Positions 51,295-59,451 of a stretch of DNA of 64,000 bases are shown here, piece after piece (position 1 is the stretch's first letter; every line of letters begins with the position of its first letter). Origin of the DNA: JAEZDC01 sp036676415 (lineage in GTDB: Bacteria > Bacteroidota > Bacteroidia > Chitinophagales > Chitinophagaceae). Made by a program: the position numbers and the translations under genes. The stretch lies in NCBI GenBank assembly GCA_036676415.1, contig JAKFCX010000025.1:124001-188000 (forward strand). Direction: 5' to 3'. The notes under the pieces are model-generated. The model searched no databases and was not told the DNA's origin. It saw only the letters and a program-made list of their open reading frames with translations.

Positions 51295-51321
51295 TGTCCC
51301 TGGCGGGACATTTTGTTTTTT
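51295..51321 (+). terminator. Terminator after the DUF1573 pair
   Basis: TGTCCC / GGGACA stem with loop TGGC followed by TTTTGTTTTTT. Confidence 0.8.
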
Positions 51322-51355
51322 ATATACTTAGCTTAAGTGCTACTATATATCTTCT

Positions 51356-51427
51356 GTTGTGTCACTCACTTCGAGGTTCGGATCTTTGCTGAGCAAATGT
51401 ATTTCCAGTACAAGAGTGCGACGCAAC
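51356..51427. repeat. Complete 72-bp palindromic element: T arm, apical palindrome, C arm
   Basis: T arm GTTGTGTCACTCACTT (51356-51371) and C arm AAGAGTGCGACGCAAC (51412-51427) face each other. The centre holds TTTGCTGAGCAAA, a palindrome in the same place as in the 45043 copy but with a different sequence. Arm order is opposite to that copy. Confidence 0.85.
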
Positions 51428-51490
51428 GAAACTAAATCGGAGTTACAGTTCTCTGCTCAATAAATCATGTATTGGTTCAACTTCGTCTTT

Positions 51491-51498
51491 TATCTTTG
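51491..51498 (+). promoter_or_regulatory. TAnnTTTG promoter element of the aminotransferase gene, 4 bp from its ATG
   Basis: TATCTTTG, exact consensus, 16 bp after a TTG, then CCCC and ATG. Confidence 0.7.
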
Positions 51499-51502
51499 CC
51501 CC

Positions 51503-52699
51503 ATGTTACAAATAAGCGAACGTGGACAGTTGATGCCAGCCTCTCCCATCAGGAAATTGGTGCCTTATGCAGAAGCAGCTAAAAAGAAAGGAATACAGGT
51601 ATATCATCTGAATATTGGTCAGCCAGATATTGAAACGCCTAAAATGGTATTGGATGCTGTTCGTAATTCAGACTTTAAAGTACTTGAGTATAGCCATAGT
51701 GCAGGAAATGAGAGTTACCGAAAGAAACTGGTGAAGTATTATGAAAGTGTAGGGATCAAGGTAGACCATAACCAGATCATCATAACAACTGGTGGAAGTG
51801 AAGCGATATTGTTTGGCTTTATGACCTGCATGGATGCCGGTGATGAAGTGATCATTCCTGAACCATTTTATGCGAACTACAACGGTTTTGCTGTAGCTGC
51901 CGATGTGAAAGTAGTTCCTGTTACATCAAGTATTGAAACCGGTTTTGCGTTACCCCCGATCGAGGAAATTGAAAAGAAGATCACTGCAAAAACAAAAGCG
52001 ATCGTTATCTGTAATCCTAATAATCCAACAGGTTATTTGTATAGTGAAGCAGAGATGCAACAATTGAAAGAGATCATACTAAAACATAATCTCTATTTGT
52101 TTTCTGATGAAGCTTACCGTGAGTTTTGTTATGAGGGAAAACAGGTAAGCGCCATGCATTTAACCGGTGTTGATGACAACGTGATCATCATGGATACGAT
52201 AAGTAAACGTTACAGTGCATGTGGTGGAAGGATCGGTGCTTTTGTTACCAAGAATAAAACGGTTTTAGATGCTGCAATGAAATTTGCACAGGCCAGGTTA
52301 AGTCCACCCAGCTTTGCACAGATCGCAGGTGAAGCTGCCATTGATCTTCCTTCAGATTATTTTGATACGACTAAGGCTGAATATAAATCAAGAAGAGACC
52401 TGATCGTAAAAAGGCTCAATGCGATGGATGGTGTTTTTTGTCCGAATCCTGGTGGTGCATTTTATGCAATGGCAAAACTGCCGATAGACGATGCAGATAA
52501 TTTTTGCCAGTGGTTGCTCGAATCTTTTGATCATAACAAACAAACAGTGATGTTAGCTCCTGCTACCGGTTTTTATGGAACACCCGGCCTGGGCAAACAG
52601 GAAGTTCGTTTGGCTTATGTGCTTAATACAACAGCCATCAATGCTGCAATGGATTGTTTGGAAGCAGCATTGAAACAATACCCGGGAAGAACAAAGTAA
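51503..52699 (+). CDS. Pyridoxal-phosphate aminotransferase (class I/II)
   Basis: A 398-residue fold-type I aminotransferase. From ATG 51503 it starts MLQISERGQLMPASPIRKLV, which matches the conserved family N-terminus; a longer frame from 51467 crosses the promoter and is rejected. Motifs: the NPNNPTG-type ICNPNNPTGYLYSEAEMQ, SDEAYREF, and the PLP lysine in SKRYSACGGRIG (about residue 235). It resembles aspartate-type or related transaminases. Substrate unknown; the N-terminal extension and tight leader are unremarkable otherwise. Confidence 0.9.
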   Translation: MLQISERGQLMPASPIRKLVPYAEAAKKKGIQVYHLNIGQPDIETPKMVLDAVRNSDFKVLEYSHSAGNESYRKKLVKYYESVGIKVDHNQIIITTGGSEAILFGFMTCMDAGDEVIIPEPFYANYNGFAVAADVKVVPVTSSIETGFALPPIEEIEKKITAKTKAIVICNPNNPTGYLYSEAEMQQLKEIILKHNLYLFSDEAYREFCYEGKQVSAMHLTGVDDNVIIMDTISKRYSACGGRIGAFVTKNKTVLDAAMKFAQARLSPPSFAQIAGEAAIDLPSDYFDTTKAEYKSRRDLIVKRLNAMDGVFCPNPGGAFYAMAKLPIDDADNFCQWLLESFDHNKQTVMLAPATGFYGTPGLGKQEVRLAYVLNTTAINAAMDCLEAALKQYPGRTK

Positions 52700-52711
52700 T
52701 TTGAATACGTG

Positions 52712-52730
52712 AGGACGAAGCTTCCGTCCT
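52712..52730. other. Small hairpin after the aminotransferase gene
   Basis: AGGACG / CGTCCT stem with loop AAGCTTC, without a T run; may end transcription weakly. Confidence 0.35.
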
Positions 52731-52861
52731 TATTGATCGCTATACGTGTAAATTGTTACACATCAACTTGTATGGTGGTGCTTATTTTAAGCTGATTAGC
52801 AATAGTTTGGAAAGCAGCAGAAATAAGCACCGTTTTGGATGGTACATCCGAAAAACAAGTT

Positions 52862-53674
52862 ATGATGAACAATGAAAATTCACCGCTACAAAACAGCAAT
52901 TCCAGTGAATTAAATACTCCTTCACTCAGTTCTTCTAATTTAATTAATGTTGGCTGGCCTGAGAGGATGATCTCTTCAACGCTTGGAGCATTATTATTTA
53001 CGAATGGTGTAGGTAATCTTTTCAGTAATCCATTATCTGGTTTGGTGAAAACAGCACTCGGTGGGTACCTGGTTTACAGGGGAGCTTCCGGTAATTGTGC
53101 TTTATACAGCATGTTAGGAAACCATGGAAGCCAGGCACAACATGCAGGTTCGGTAAATGTGAGAACAACAATGGTGGTAAACAAGCCAAAAGAAGAAGTA
53201 TACAAATACTGGAGGAAGCTTGAAAACCTTCCGTTATTTATGAAACACCTGAAAGCAGTTCAGGAATATGATAATACCCGTTCTCATTGGGAAGCTTTGT
53301 TACCGGGAAATCTGGGTGTTATTAAATGGGATGCAGAGATCGTTGAGGAAGAAGAAAATCGTAAGATCGCTTGGCGTTCTGTAGAAGGTTCAATGCTGGA
53401 GAATGCCGGTAAGGTTGTGTTTGAAGAAGCGCTAGGTGGACAAGGAACCAAGTTGGATATCATTATCAGCTATCGTCCCCCGGCAGGTGATATTGGAAGA
53501 GGTGTTGCCAATCTCTTGAATTCAAGAGTGGAAAAATACATTCGTGAGGATGTTGCAAACTTTAAGGATCATATACAGGCAAAACCAGGCACAACGCCAG
53601 GTATGGGCACTTCTGTACAGCATGAATCTTCATTAACCGCTGGAGATAAGCCTACGGAAAGAGTGTACAGGTAA
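52862..53674 (+). CDS. SRPBCC domain protein with YgaP-like membrane segment
   Basis: A 270-residue protein with two parts. After a polar start (MMNNENSPLQNSNSSELNTP), residues about 35-95 form a DUF2892/YgaP-like region: VGWPERMISSTLGALLFTNG and LGGYLVYRGASGNCALYSML. Residues about 105-250 form an SRPBCC (START-like) ligand-binding domain: TTMVVNKPKEEVYKYWRKLE, LPLFMKHLKAVQEYDNTRSH and IKWDAEIVEEEENRKIAWRS. Such proteins may bind lipids or cofactors at the membrane; the substrate is unknown. I choose ATG 52862; the upstream TTG frame is weaker. Confidence 0.8.
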   Translation: MMNNENSPLQNSNSSELNTPSLSSSNLINVGWPERMISSTLGALLFTNGVGNLFSNPLSGLVKTALGGYLVYRGASGNCALYSMLGNHGSQAQHAGSVNVRTTMVVNKPKEEVYKYWRKLENLPLFMKHLKAVQEYDNTRSHWEALLPGNLGVIKWDAEIVEEEENRKIAWRSVEGSMLENAGKVVFEEALGGQGTKLDIIISYRPPAGDIGRGVANLLNSRVEKYIREDVANFKDHIQAKPGTTPGMGTSVQHESSLTAGDKPTERVYR

Positions 53675-53699
53675 TATGAAATAGATAATATGAAATATA
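53672..53699. repeat. Heptamer-repeat array after the SRPBCC gene
   Basis: TAATATG, AAATAGA, TAATATG, AAATATA in 7-bp register, beginning within the stop codon and ending at the terminator. Confidence 0.65.
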
Positions 53700-53724
53700 A
53701 AGCCTCTCAGTGAGAGGCTTTTAT
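53699..53724. terminator. Terminator between the SRPBCC gene and the surface protein gene
   Basis: AAGCCTCTC / GAGAGGCTT stem with a minimal loop followed by TTTATTTT on the plus strand; the reverse orientation also ends in a T-rich stretch, so it may serve both convergent genes. Confidence 0.75.
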
Positions 53725-53749
53725 TTTACTTTGATTTGCTGATGTGTTA

Positions 53750-55612
53750 TCATCTAATCAATACCACTGTTCCTTTCTGTGAACGTTTCTTTCCGTTGAT
53801 CTCGTAATCAGCCACCCAAAGAAAAGTTCCTGTACCAGTACCAATACTTTTGATTGATCCATTCCATCTTTTTGATGGATTGCTTGTTTCAAACACAACA
53901 TCTCCCCACCTGCTAAACACCCGGAGCGAATAATTTCTTACTGCAGCTATGTTTCCTCCTGGCCCGAACTCATCATTTAAAAAATCATTGTTGGGAGTAA
54001 ATCCTGTAGGAAAATAAATATCACTGCAATCGACCGTTACAGAGATAGCATCGGACGCAGTGCATCCTTCTACATCAGTTACAGTGACTGAATAGTTGCC
54101 GGTAGTCGTTACTGCAAATGTTGGAGCAGCGGAATTATCCTGCCAGCGATAAACTGTAAAGTTACCAGCACTGAGTACCAGCGTTTGGCCAGGACAGATC
54201 AATGTGTCATTACCAAGCGAAAGACCAATGTTGTTTAATTCATTCAATACGATAATTCCTGTTGTATCAGTATTGCATCCTTTACTATCTGTAACCTGCA
54301 GCGAATAATTTCCTGCCTGCAGATCAGTGAGTGAATTTGCATTACTTCCGCCCGACCATAAATAAGTATATGGTGCGGAACCACCGCTGACAGCAGATGT
54401 CAATGAACCATCACTGTTTCCACATTTCTCCGGTTGGTTCTGTATGGCAATGCTTATTTTTTGTGGTTGTGTAATAGTAGTTGTAAGCACACGTGTACAG
54501 GCATTGGCTGCAGAAACATTCACTGTGTAATTTCCTGCAGAAAGTTGATCAACTGATGCAGTAGTTTTTGCAGGAGTTGTATTCCATGTATAAGAATATA
54601 TTCCATTACCACCTGTCACATTTACTGATGCAGCACCGGTGTTCTCACCAAAACAATCAATATTGACAGATGAAACAGATGCATTCAGCACTGTAATAGA
54701 TCGTGTTATTGTGGATGGAGGTTGCGAAGGAAAATTTACCGTAAGTGAAACTTCATACATTCCTTCTGCTGAATAAATATGAAAAGGATTTTGATCTGTA
54801 GAGGTGTTCTGTACAGATGCAACATCACCGAAGTTCCACGAATAGCTTTGAGCACATAAAGAAGATGCGTTGGTGAAATAAATAAGATTGTTATTGCCAC
54901 AGGAAAATGTAAATCCTGCAGTACCTGGTGGTGTTTCGCTGATGCTGATCTCATCAATAGCAAACCCATCAAAAGAATTACAGGTAGTTCCTGCACCGAA
55001 AGTAAATCGAAATATCACATTCGGTTGTCCTGCAAGCATGGTGAGATCATGTTTTGCCGTTACCCATTCTCCTTTACCATTACCACCAAGACAAGACCCG
55101 CTGGTAGGTTTAATACTACCCGACCATCCTTTTGTGCCTCCTAAATATGTAATAGCAGCAGTGTTGAACCAGTTTTCAGCAGTACAGGCATCACTGTTGT
55201 TGGTACCGAGGGTTGTCCAGGTATTGCCATTGTCAATAGAATATTGAAAGCTGGCTCCATCAAACCTTTGCTCTGTTTCCCAGAAGATCTTAAATGCAAG
55301 TTGTGGGTTGATCAATGTTGAGAAATTAAAACATGGACTTTGCAACCATGAGTTTTGTGCATTGCTGTAAAAGCTATTGGTTAATCCGCCAATGATCCAC
55401 GATTTGGATCCTCCACCTGCAGTATTGATAATGGGTTTATTTGGTGTTCCCCATTGCCAGTCACTATTTGTTCCGCCAGTTGACCAGCCACCACTGGTGG
55501 TTTCAAATCCTTCATAATAGGGAAAGGAATTAATGACAGGGCCGCATTGTGTGAAAGCCCGTTGAGAAAACAGGCAAGTAAAGAAGAGAGAAAAAACAAC
55601 AATTCGATTCAT
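53750..55612 (-). CDS. Large surface protein with PKD domain and type B type-IX sorting domain
   Basis: A 620-residue exported protein: signal peptide MNRIVVFSLFFTCLFSQRAFTQ, a MAM/jelly-roll-like region (YYEGFETTSGGWSTGGTNSD, WKIF..., GFAIDEISISE), a PKD domain with YSWNFGDVASVQNTSTDQNP (about 260), three SprB-like repeats with the pattern GNYTVNV / GNYSLQVTDSKGC, and the C-terminal gliding-motility type domain FPTGFTPNNDFLNDEFGPGG to GTFLWVADYEINGKKR. The last 90 residues are a type B (CHU_C) sorting signal for type IX secretion. It may be an adhesin or part of a cell-surface layer; the function is not assigned. Confidence 0.85.
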   Translation of the reverse strand: MNRIVVFSLFFTCLFSQRAFTQCGPVINSFPYYEGFETTSGGWSTGGTNSDWQWGTPNKPIINTAGGGSKSWIIGGLTNSFYSNAQNSWLQSPCFNFSTLINPQLAFKIFWETEQRFDGASFQYSIDNGNTWTTLGTNNSDACTAENWFNTAAITYLGGTKGWSGSIKPTSGSCLGGNGKGEWVTAKHDLTMLAGQPNVIFRFTFGAGTTCNSFDGFAIDEISISETPPGTAGFTFSCGNNNLIYFTNASSLCAQSYSWNFGDVASVQNTSTDQNPFHIYSAEGMYEVSLTVNFPSQPPSTITRSITVLNASVSSVNIDCFGENTGAASVNVTGGNGIYSYTWNTTPAKTTASVDQLSAGNYTVNVSAANACTRVLTTTITQPQKISIAIQNQPEKCGNSDGSLTSAVSGGSAPYTYLWSGGSNANSLTDLQAGNYSLQVTDSKGCNTDTTGIIVLNELNNIGLSLGNDTLICPGQTLVLSAGNFTVYRWQDNSAAPTFAVTTTGNYSVTVTDVEGCTASDAISVTVDCSDIYFPTGFTPNNDFLNDEFGPGGNIAAVRNYSLRVFSRWGDVVFETSNPSKRWNGSIKSIGTGTGTFLWVADYEINGKKRSQKGTVVLIR

Positions 55613-55855
55613 AAGGCACAAGGCCGGTGAAGGTATTATTGAAAAAGGTAAGAAAGCACTGGGAAGGATTTAAAGCCTGTTAATTTATCTCGGAGTACTG
55701 CTGACTTATTTTATCGATTGCCAATTGGTGCTGACACATCATAATCATTTCATTTTGTTAGCTTTTTTGTTAACCCTCAATCTGAAATGCCTGAAAAACA
55801 ATAATTGACTATTTGAAAAGAACTAAAAAACTCTATTTTTTCATTGGCAACCTCC

Positions 55856-55863
55856 TATATTTG
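55856..55863 (+). promoter_or_regulatory. TAnnTTTG promoter element of tRNA-Met
   Basis: TATATTTG, exact consensus, 10 bp before the first tRNA base. Confidence 0.65.
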
Positions 55864-55873
55864 CAGCCCATTT

Positions 55874-55947
55874 GGCGAGGTAGCTCAGGTGGTTAGAGCG
55901 TTGGATTCATAACCCAAAGGTCTCGGGTTCAACTCCCGATCTCGCTA
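55874..55947 (+). tRNA. tRNA-Met (CAT), probably elongator
   Basis: A 74-nt cloverleaf: acceptor GGCGAGG / TCTCGCT (with end G-U pairs), D arm GCTC/GAGC, anticodon arm TTGGA-TTCATAA-CCCAA, T arm TCGGG-TTCAACT-CCCGA and discriminator A. Anticodon CAT. The paired position 1-72 argues against initiator tRNA; a CAT tRNA-Ile2 is possible but the anticodon stem and acceptor fit elongator Met better. CCA is not encoded. Confidence 0.93.
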
Positions 55948-55949
55948 CA

Positions 55950-55976
55950 AAGCTTCTCTTTTTGAGGAGCTTTTTT
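55950..55976 (+). terminator. Terminator after tRNA-Met
   Basis: AAGCTTCTC / GAGGAGCTT stem (one G-U) with loop TTTTT and six Ts. Confidence 0.85.
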
Positions 55977-56051
55977 GTTTTTACCATCTTATGATTTTTG
56001 TAAATTCTATTCTCTTTAGCTTATGATATAGTGTTAAGACACTTCATTAGT

Positions 56052-56059
56052 TATCTTTG
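56052..56059 (+). promoter_or_regulatory. TAnnTTTG promoter element of the ahpC operon
   Basis: TATCTTTG, exact consensus, 125 bp upstream of the ahpC ATG. The predicted leader has a 7-bp hairpin (ATGCCTT / AAGGCAT, 56075-56094) and an AT-rich stretch of about 30 bp before the ATG. Confidence 0.6.
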
Positions 56060-56184
56060 CACCCTCTAAAACTAATGCCTTGATTTAAAGGCATCCTTTC
56101 ATTAACGATTGCAGCAGAATATGAAAACCAGCATTTGATTATGCAGGGCACCTTATTATTATAAAAAAACAAATATTATAAAAA

Positions 56185-56817
56185 ATGGCACTAGTAGGAA
56201 AAAAAGCACCACAGATCGCAGCAGGTGCAGTTATAAATGGAGAAGAGATCGTTGAGAACTTTAGCCTGGATCAATACGCCGGTAAAAAGAATGTGATACT
56301 CTTCTTTTATCCAAAGGATTTCACTTTTGTTTGCCCCACTGAGATTCATGCTTTCCAGGAGAAACTGGCCGAGTTTGAAAAGAGAGATACAATTGTCATC
56401 GGTTGCTCTACTGATACCGAAGAAACGCACCTGGCATGGTTGAATACGCCAAAAGACAACGGTGGCATACAAGGTGTAACCTTCCCTATCATTGCTGACA
56501 CTGCAAAAGTTATTTCATTAAACTACGGTGTACTGGGTGGTGAATATCATTTTGACAACACCACCAGAACATGGTCTTTCAATGGTAGTCCTATTGCTTA
56601 CAGGGGAACATTCCTGATTGATAAAACAGGTGTGGTTCGTCATGAATCAATCAATGATTTCCCATTAGGCCGAAATATCGATGAATATCTCCGTTTGATA
56701 GATGCACAATTGCATGTTGAGCAATATGGTGAAGTTTGCCCGGCTAACTGGGAAGAAGGTGAACAGGCTATGAAAGCAACCAATGAAGGTGTAGCTGAAT
56801 ATTTTTCGAACAATTAA
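56185..56817 (+). CDS. ahpC: 2-Cys peroxiredoxin (AhpC/Prx1 type)
   Basis: A 210-residue typical 2-Cys peroxiredoxin that reduces H2O2 and organic peroxides. The peroxidatic cysteine is in DFTFVCPTEIHAF (about residue 51), the resolving cysteine in GEVCPANWEEGE (about 192), and GGLG-type GVLGGEYHFDNTTRTWSFNG with YRGTFLIDKTGVVRH are intact. It is probably recycled by the thioredoxin encoded next. Three-gene operon with that thioredoxin and DUF6952. The start fits the family (MALVGKKAPQI). Confidence 0.95.
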   Translation: MALVGKKAPQIAAGAVINGEEIVENFSLDQYAGKKNVILFFYPKDFTFVCPTEIHAFQEKLAEFEKRDTIVIGCSTDTEETHLAWLNTPKDNGGIQGVTFPIIADTAKVISLNYGVLGGEYHFDNTTRTWSFNGSPIAYRGTFLIDKTGVVRHESINDFPLGRNIDEYLRLIDAQLHVEQYGEVCPANWEEGEQAMKATNEGVAEYFSNN

Positions 56818-56829
56818 TTGGAACAAGTG

Positions 56830-57141
56830 ATGATAGAATTAACCGAAGACAATTTAGACAAGTTAGTTGCAGAGAATGAAACGGTGATCGTTCAGTATTC
56901 TGCCGGCTGGTGTGGCAATTGCAGGTTGATGAAACCAAAGTTTAAAAGATTGGCAGGTGAAAATACCAATGCAACATTTGTTATTGCAGATGCTGAGCAA
57001 TTTCCTGCATCACGCAAACTGGCGAATGTAAATAACCTGCCAACATTTGCAAGTTTCAGGAAAGGAACGTTATTGGGCCAGGTACAAACCAATAAGGAAG
57101 AACAATTAAAAACATTGATAGATGAAGCTACCAGTAATTAG
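56830..57141 (+). CDS. Thioredoxin family protein, WCGNC active site
   Basis: A 103-residue thioredoxin-fold protein. The active site reads AGWCGNCRLMKPKFKRL instead of the WCGPC of classic thioredoxin; the cis-proline loop NNLPTFASFRKG is intact. I choose ATG 56830, 12 bp downstream of a possible TTG. It sits 12 bp after ahpC and overlaps the DUF6952 gene by 20 bp. The likely role is reducing the adjacent peroxiredoxin, inferred from context. Confidence 0.9.
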   Translation: MIELTEDNLDKLVAENETVIVQYSAGWCGNCRLMKPKFKRLAGENTNATFVIADAEQFPASRKLANVNNLPTFASFRKGTLLGQVQTNKEEQLKTLIDEATSN

Positions 57142-57370
57142 ACAGATACAACGTAGCTGTTCTGTTGAAGAAATAGAAACAGCCATCAAAGTGCTGGAAG
57201 CAACATCAGAAGCTGCCTCTTTAAAAAGCGAGGAAGTAGATGTAATTGGTGAGCTGATCTCGAATATGTGTGGTGCATTGGAAGTGCACCAGATGATTGC
57301 TGAAGGCACACCTGAAAAAGATGCCGCCAACGCTTTCATGAAAAAAGTTATGAGCTCGATAGACCGGTAA
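57122..57370 (+). CDS. DUF6952 family protein
   Basis: An 82-residue protein resembling DUF6952: MKLPVIRQIQRSCSVEEIET, LEATSEAASLKSEEVDVIGE and LISNMCGALEVHQMIAEGTP. The family is found next to peroxiredoxin-thioredoxin genes in Bacteroidota; the function is unknown but likely tied to peroxide defence. It overlaps the thioredoxin gene by 20 bp and is followed by a terminator. Family assignment is from memory of the pattern. Confidence 0.75.
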   Translation: MKLPVIRQIQRSCSVEEIETAIKVLEATSEAASLKSEEVDVIGELISNMCGALEVHQMIAEGTPEKDAANAFMKKVMSSIDR

Positions 57371-57395
57371 TAGTATTTAAGGAAGGAAATGATAG

Positions 57396-57427
57396 AAAGA
57401 GCACCGTATACAGGTGCTTTTTCTTTT
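57396..57427 (+). terminator. Terminator of the ahpC operon
   Basis: AGCACC / GGTGCT stem inside AAAG...CTTTTTC, loop GTATACA, then TTTTTCTTTT, 30 bp after the DUF6952 stop. Confidence 0.85.
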
Positions 57428-57496
57428 AAACCTTTTCTTAATGCCGCCGTCTCAGGCAAAGCATCCACCTTTAACTACCAATTAAACCTGCTTTGC

Positions 57497-58656
57497 ATGC
57501 CTTACCGTAAAACTGCTTTGGCCCTTACTGCCATCATTACCACATTTTCCTTTTTATTAATAGCCTGTAAGAAGAACAATGATCTTGTAAATACAGAACC
57601 ATGGGCAAATGTTTTAAACTTACCAACTCAGCCATATAACTATTCCAACATAACATTACCGGCTTACTTATCTACCCCAATGTAAATGCACAAAACAATA
57701 CACCAGCAAATAATGCAATAACAGACTCGGGTGCTACACTTGGAAGAGTGATCTTCTATGATAAAAATGTTTCACTGAACAGAACTATTTCGTGTGCATC
57801 CTGTCATTCTCAATCAACCGCATTTTCTGATAATCTTGCATTGAGCAAAGGATTTCTTGGTGGTAATACAGCAAGAAATTCAATGGGATTGACCAATGCA
57901 AGATTTTATCCGAACGGAAGATTTTTCTGGGATGAAAGAGCAGCTACATTAGAGATACAAACACTATTGCCTATACAGGATCATGTGGAGATGGGAATGC
58001 ATTTAGATACATTGGTGAACCGTTTTAAAAATCTTAGCTATTATCCTTCATTATTTACAAAAGCATATGGCGATGCCAATATCAGCAGCGAAAGAATTGC
58101 CAGGTCGGTATCTCAATTCATCAGATCTATTGTGTCGTACGAATCGAAGTATGATGCAGGCAGAGGTACATTACCTGTAAATGCAGCACCGCCTACATTC
58201 AACTTTGCCAATTTTACGGCTCAGGAAAACAGGGGACTTCAATTATTCTTTACACCACAGCTGGCTTGTGCAGCTTGTCATGGTACAGAAACTTTCACAG
58301 CTACGATGGCAAAGCATAATGGCCTGGATGTAACTACTACTGACCGTGGATTTGGTGCTGTTTCCAATAATATATTAAACGATGGAAAATTCAAAGTGCC
58401 ATCGTTGCGAAATATAGAACTTAGTGCACCCTATATGCATGATGGAAGATTTGCCACACTTGAACAGGTTGTGGAGCATTATAACAGCGGGATAAAAAAT
58501 CACCCGAATCTTGATCCTGCTTTAAAACAACCCAATGGTTTGCCCAAACAATTAAACCTTAGCATAGCAGATAAAGCTGCATTGGTAGCATTCCTGAAAA
58601 CGCTTACCGATACAAAGTTGACGGCAGATGTAAAATATGCCAACCCTTTTAAATAG
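57497..58656 (+). pseudogene. Cytochrome-c peroxidase (MauG-type), single-base frameshift
   Basis: Two frames together make a di-haem cytochrome-c peroxidase of about 386 residues. The first (57497-57685) gives the lipoprotein signal MPYRKTALALTAIITTFSFL with LIACKK, then NITLPAYLSTPM and a stop. The second continues in the next frame: NVNAQNNTPANNAITDSGAT, LGRVIFYDKNVSLNRTISC, haem motifs CASCH and CAACH, and PSLRNIELSAPYMHDGRF. The break is at 57675-57682 in TACCCCAATG; one extra C would restore the frame. It may be a real null, a slip site or a sequencing error in a homopolymer. Confidence 0.8.
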
Positions 58657-58727
58657 AAGAAGGCAGCCGAAACTCAGCTTTAAATTCAGTCCACAAAGAG
58701 GAAGTATTTCTGGGCAAAGACGGCTTT

Positions 58728-59324
58728 TTGTATGCTTATTTTGGAAGCAGCGTTTATTTTACAGTGCATAAATGGAACGACAGCACTTGGGTAGGAGTAC
58801 CTGGCTTCAGTCATGTATTTACGTTGTTTTCCGATGCCCCCAGAATTCATGTTAGTCGAGGTGGGACGATCGTTGTTAACTATGAGGAAAAAATGGTGCT
58901 CTTCGAAGGAGGCCAAACTAAAGAAATCAAGCGGCCTTTAACTACTGGTGGGATCTTTCTTACTGCCAGTTTCCTGAGATCAAGCAATAACGGAAATATG
59001 AGCAGCAACATCCATGGGATTGATGATGTGAATCTCTCTAGGCAATGCAGTCAATGCATTGGAACTGGCAAAATAGAATCGCGTTACGAAAACACATACG
59101 TACAAGGCGACTGGGTAGAGGGAATCAGTACATCAACCTCCAACTCCAACTACGAACGGATATGGAACGCCGCTTGCCACTGCTACGAAGGTGTCAAGAC
59201 CACATCAAGCAGCACCTCGCAAGTGAGGAGGCAAAGGCTTCCCGGGAAAATGGTAAAAAAATATATTCCCGGTGGTACATGTACGACCTGTAATGGTAAA
59301 GGCATCATTGAATCAATGGGGTAA
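58728..59324 (+). CDS. Protein with DnaJ-like CxxCxGxG motifs, 5' end uncertain
   Basis: A 198-residue frame with no recognised family. Its C-terminal half has two zinc-finger-like knuckles: RQCSQCIGTGKIE (about residue 105) and GTCTTCNGKGIIE (about 185), the CxxCxGxG pattern of the DnaJ cysteine-rich domain. No ATG fits: the listed start is TTG 58728, and the same frame is open for another 70 bp upstream (EVFLGKDGFLYAYF...) back to just after the peroxidase stop. It may be the 3' remnant of a larger gene or use a rare start. Confidence 0.5.
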   Translation: MYAYFGSSVYFTVHKWNDSTWVGVPGFSHVFTLFSDAPRIHVSRGGTIVVNYEEKMVLFEGGQTKEIKRPLTTGGIFLTASFLRSSNNGNMSSNIHGIDDVNLSRQCSQCIGTGKIESRYENTYVQGDWVEGISTSTSNSNYERIWNAACHCYEGVKTTSSSTSQVRRQRLPGKMVKKYIPGGTCTTCNGKGIIESMG

Positions 59325-59451
59325 AATGTGGCTTGAATACGACCCTGTGCATAGCACATACAATAAGGTAACCTTGGAGAAGAGGTGAAAGGACCATCAT
59401 TTAAATATATATTCTTTTGAAGCAAGAGATAGATGAGCAAATGCTTTCACG

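Noticed and set aside
56120..56137. Five-codon upstream frame (MKTSI) in the ahpC leader as a regulatory peptide
   Set aside because: Too short and without codon bias or a ribosome site; likely chance.
57675..57682. Programmed -1 frameshift in the peroxidase gene
   Set aside because: A slip on CCCC is formally possible, but no classical slippery heptamer or downstream pseudoknot is evident, and the family is not known to use recoding.
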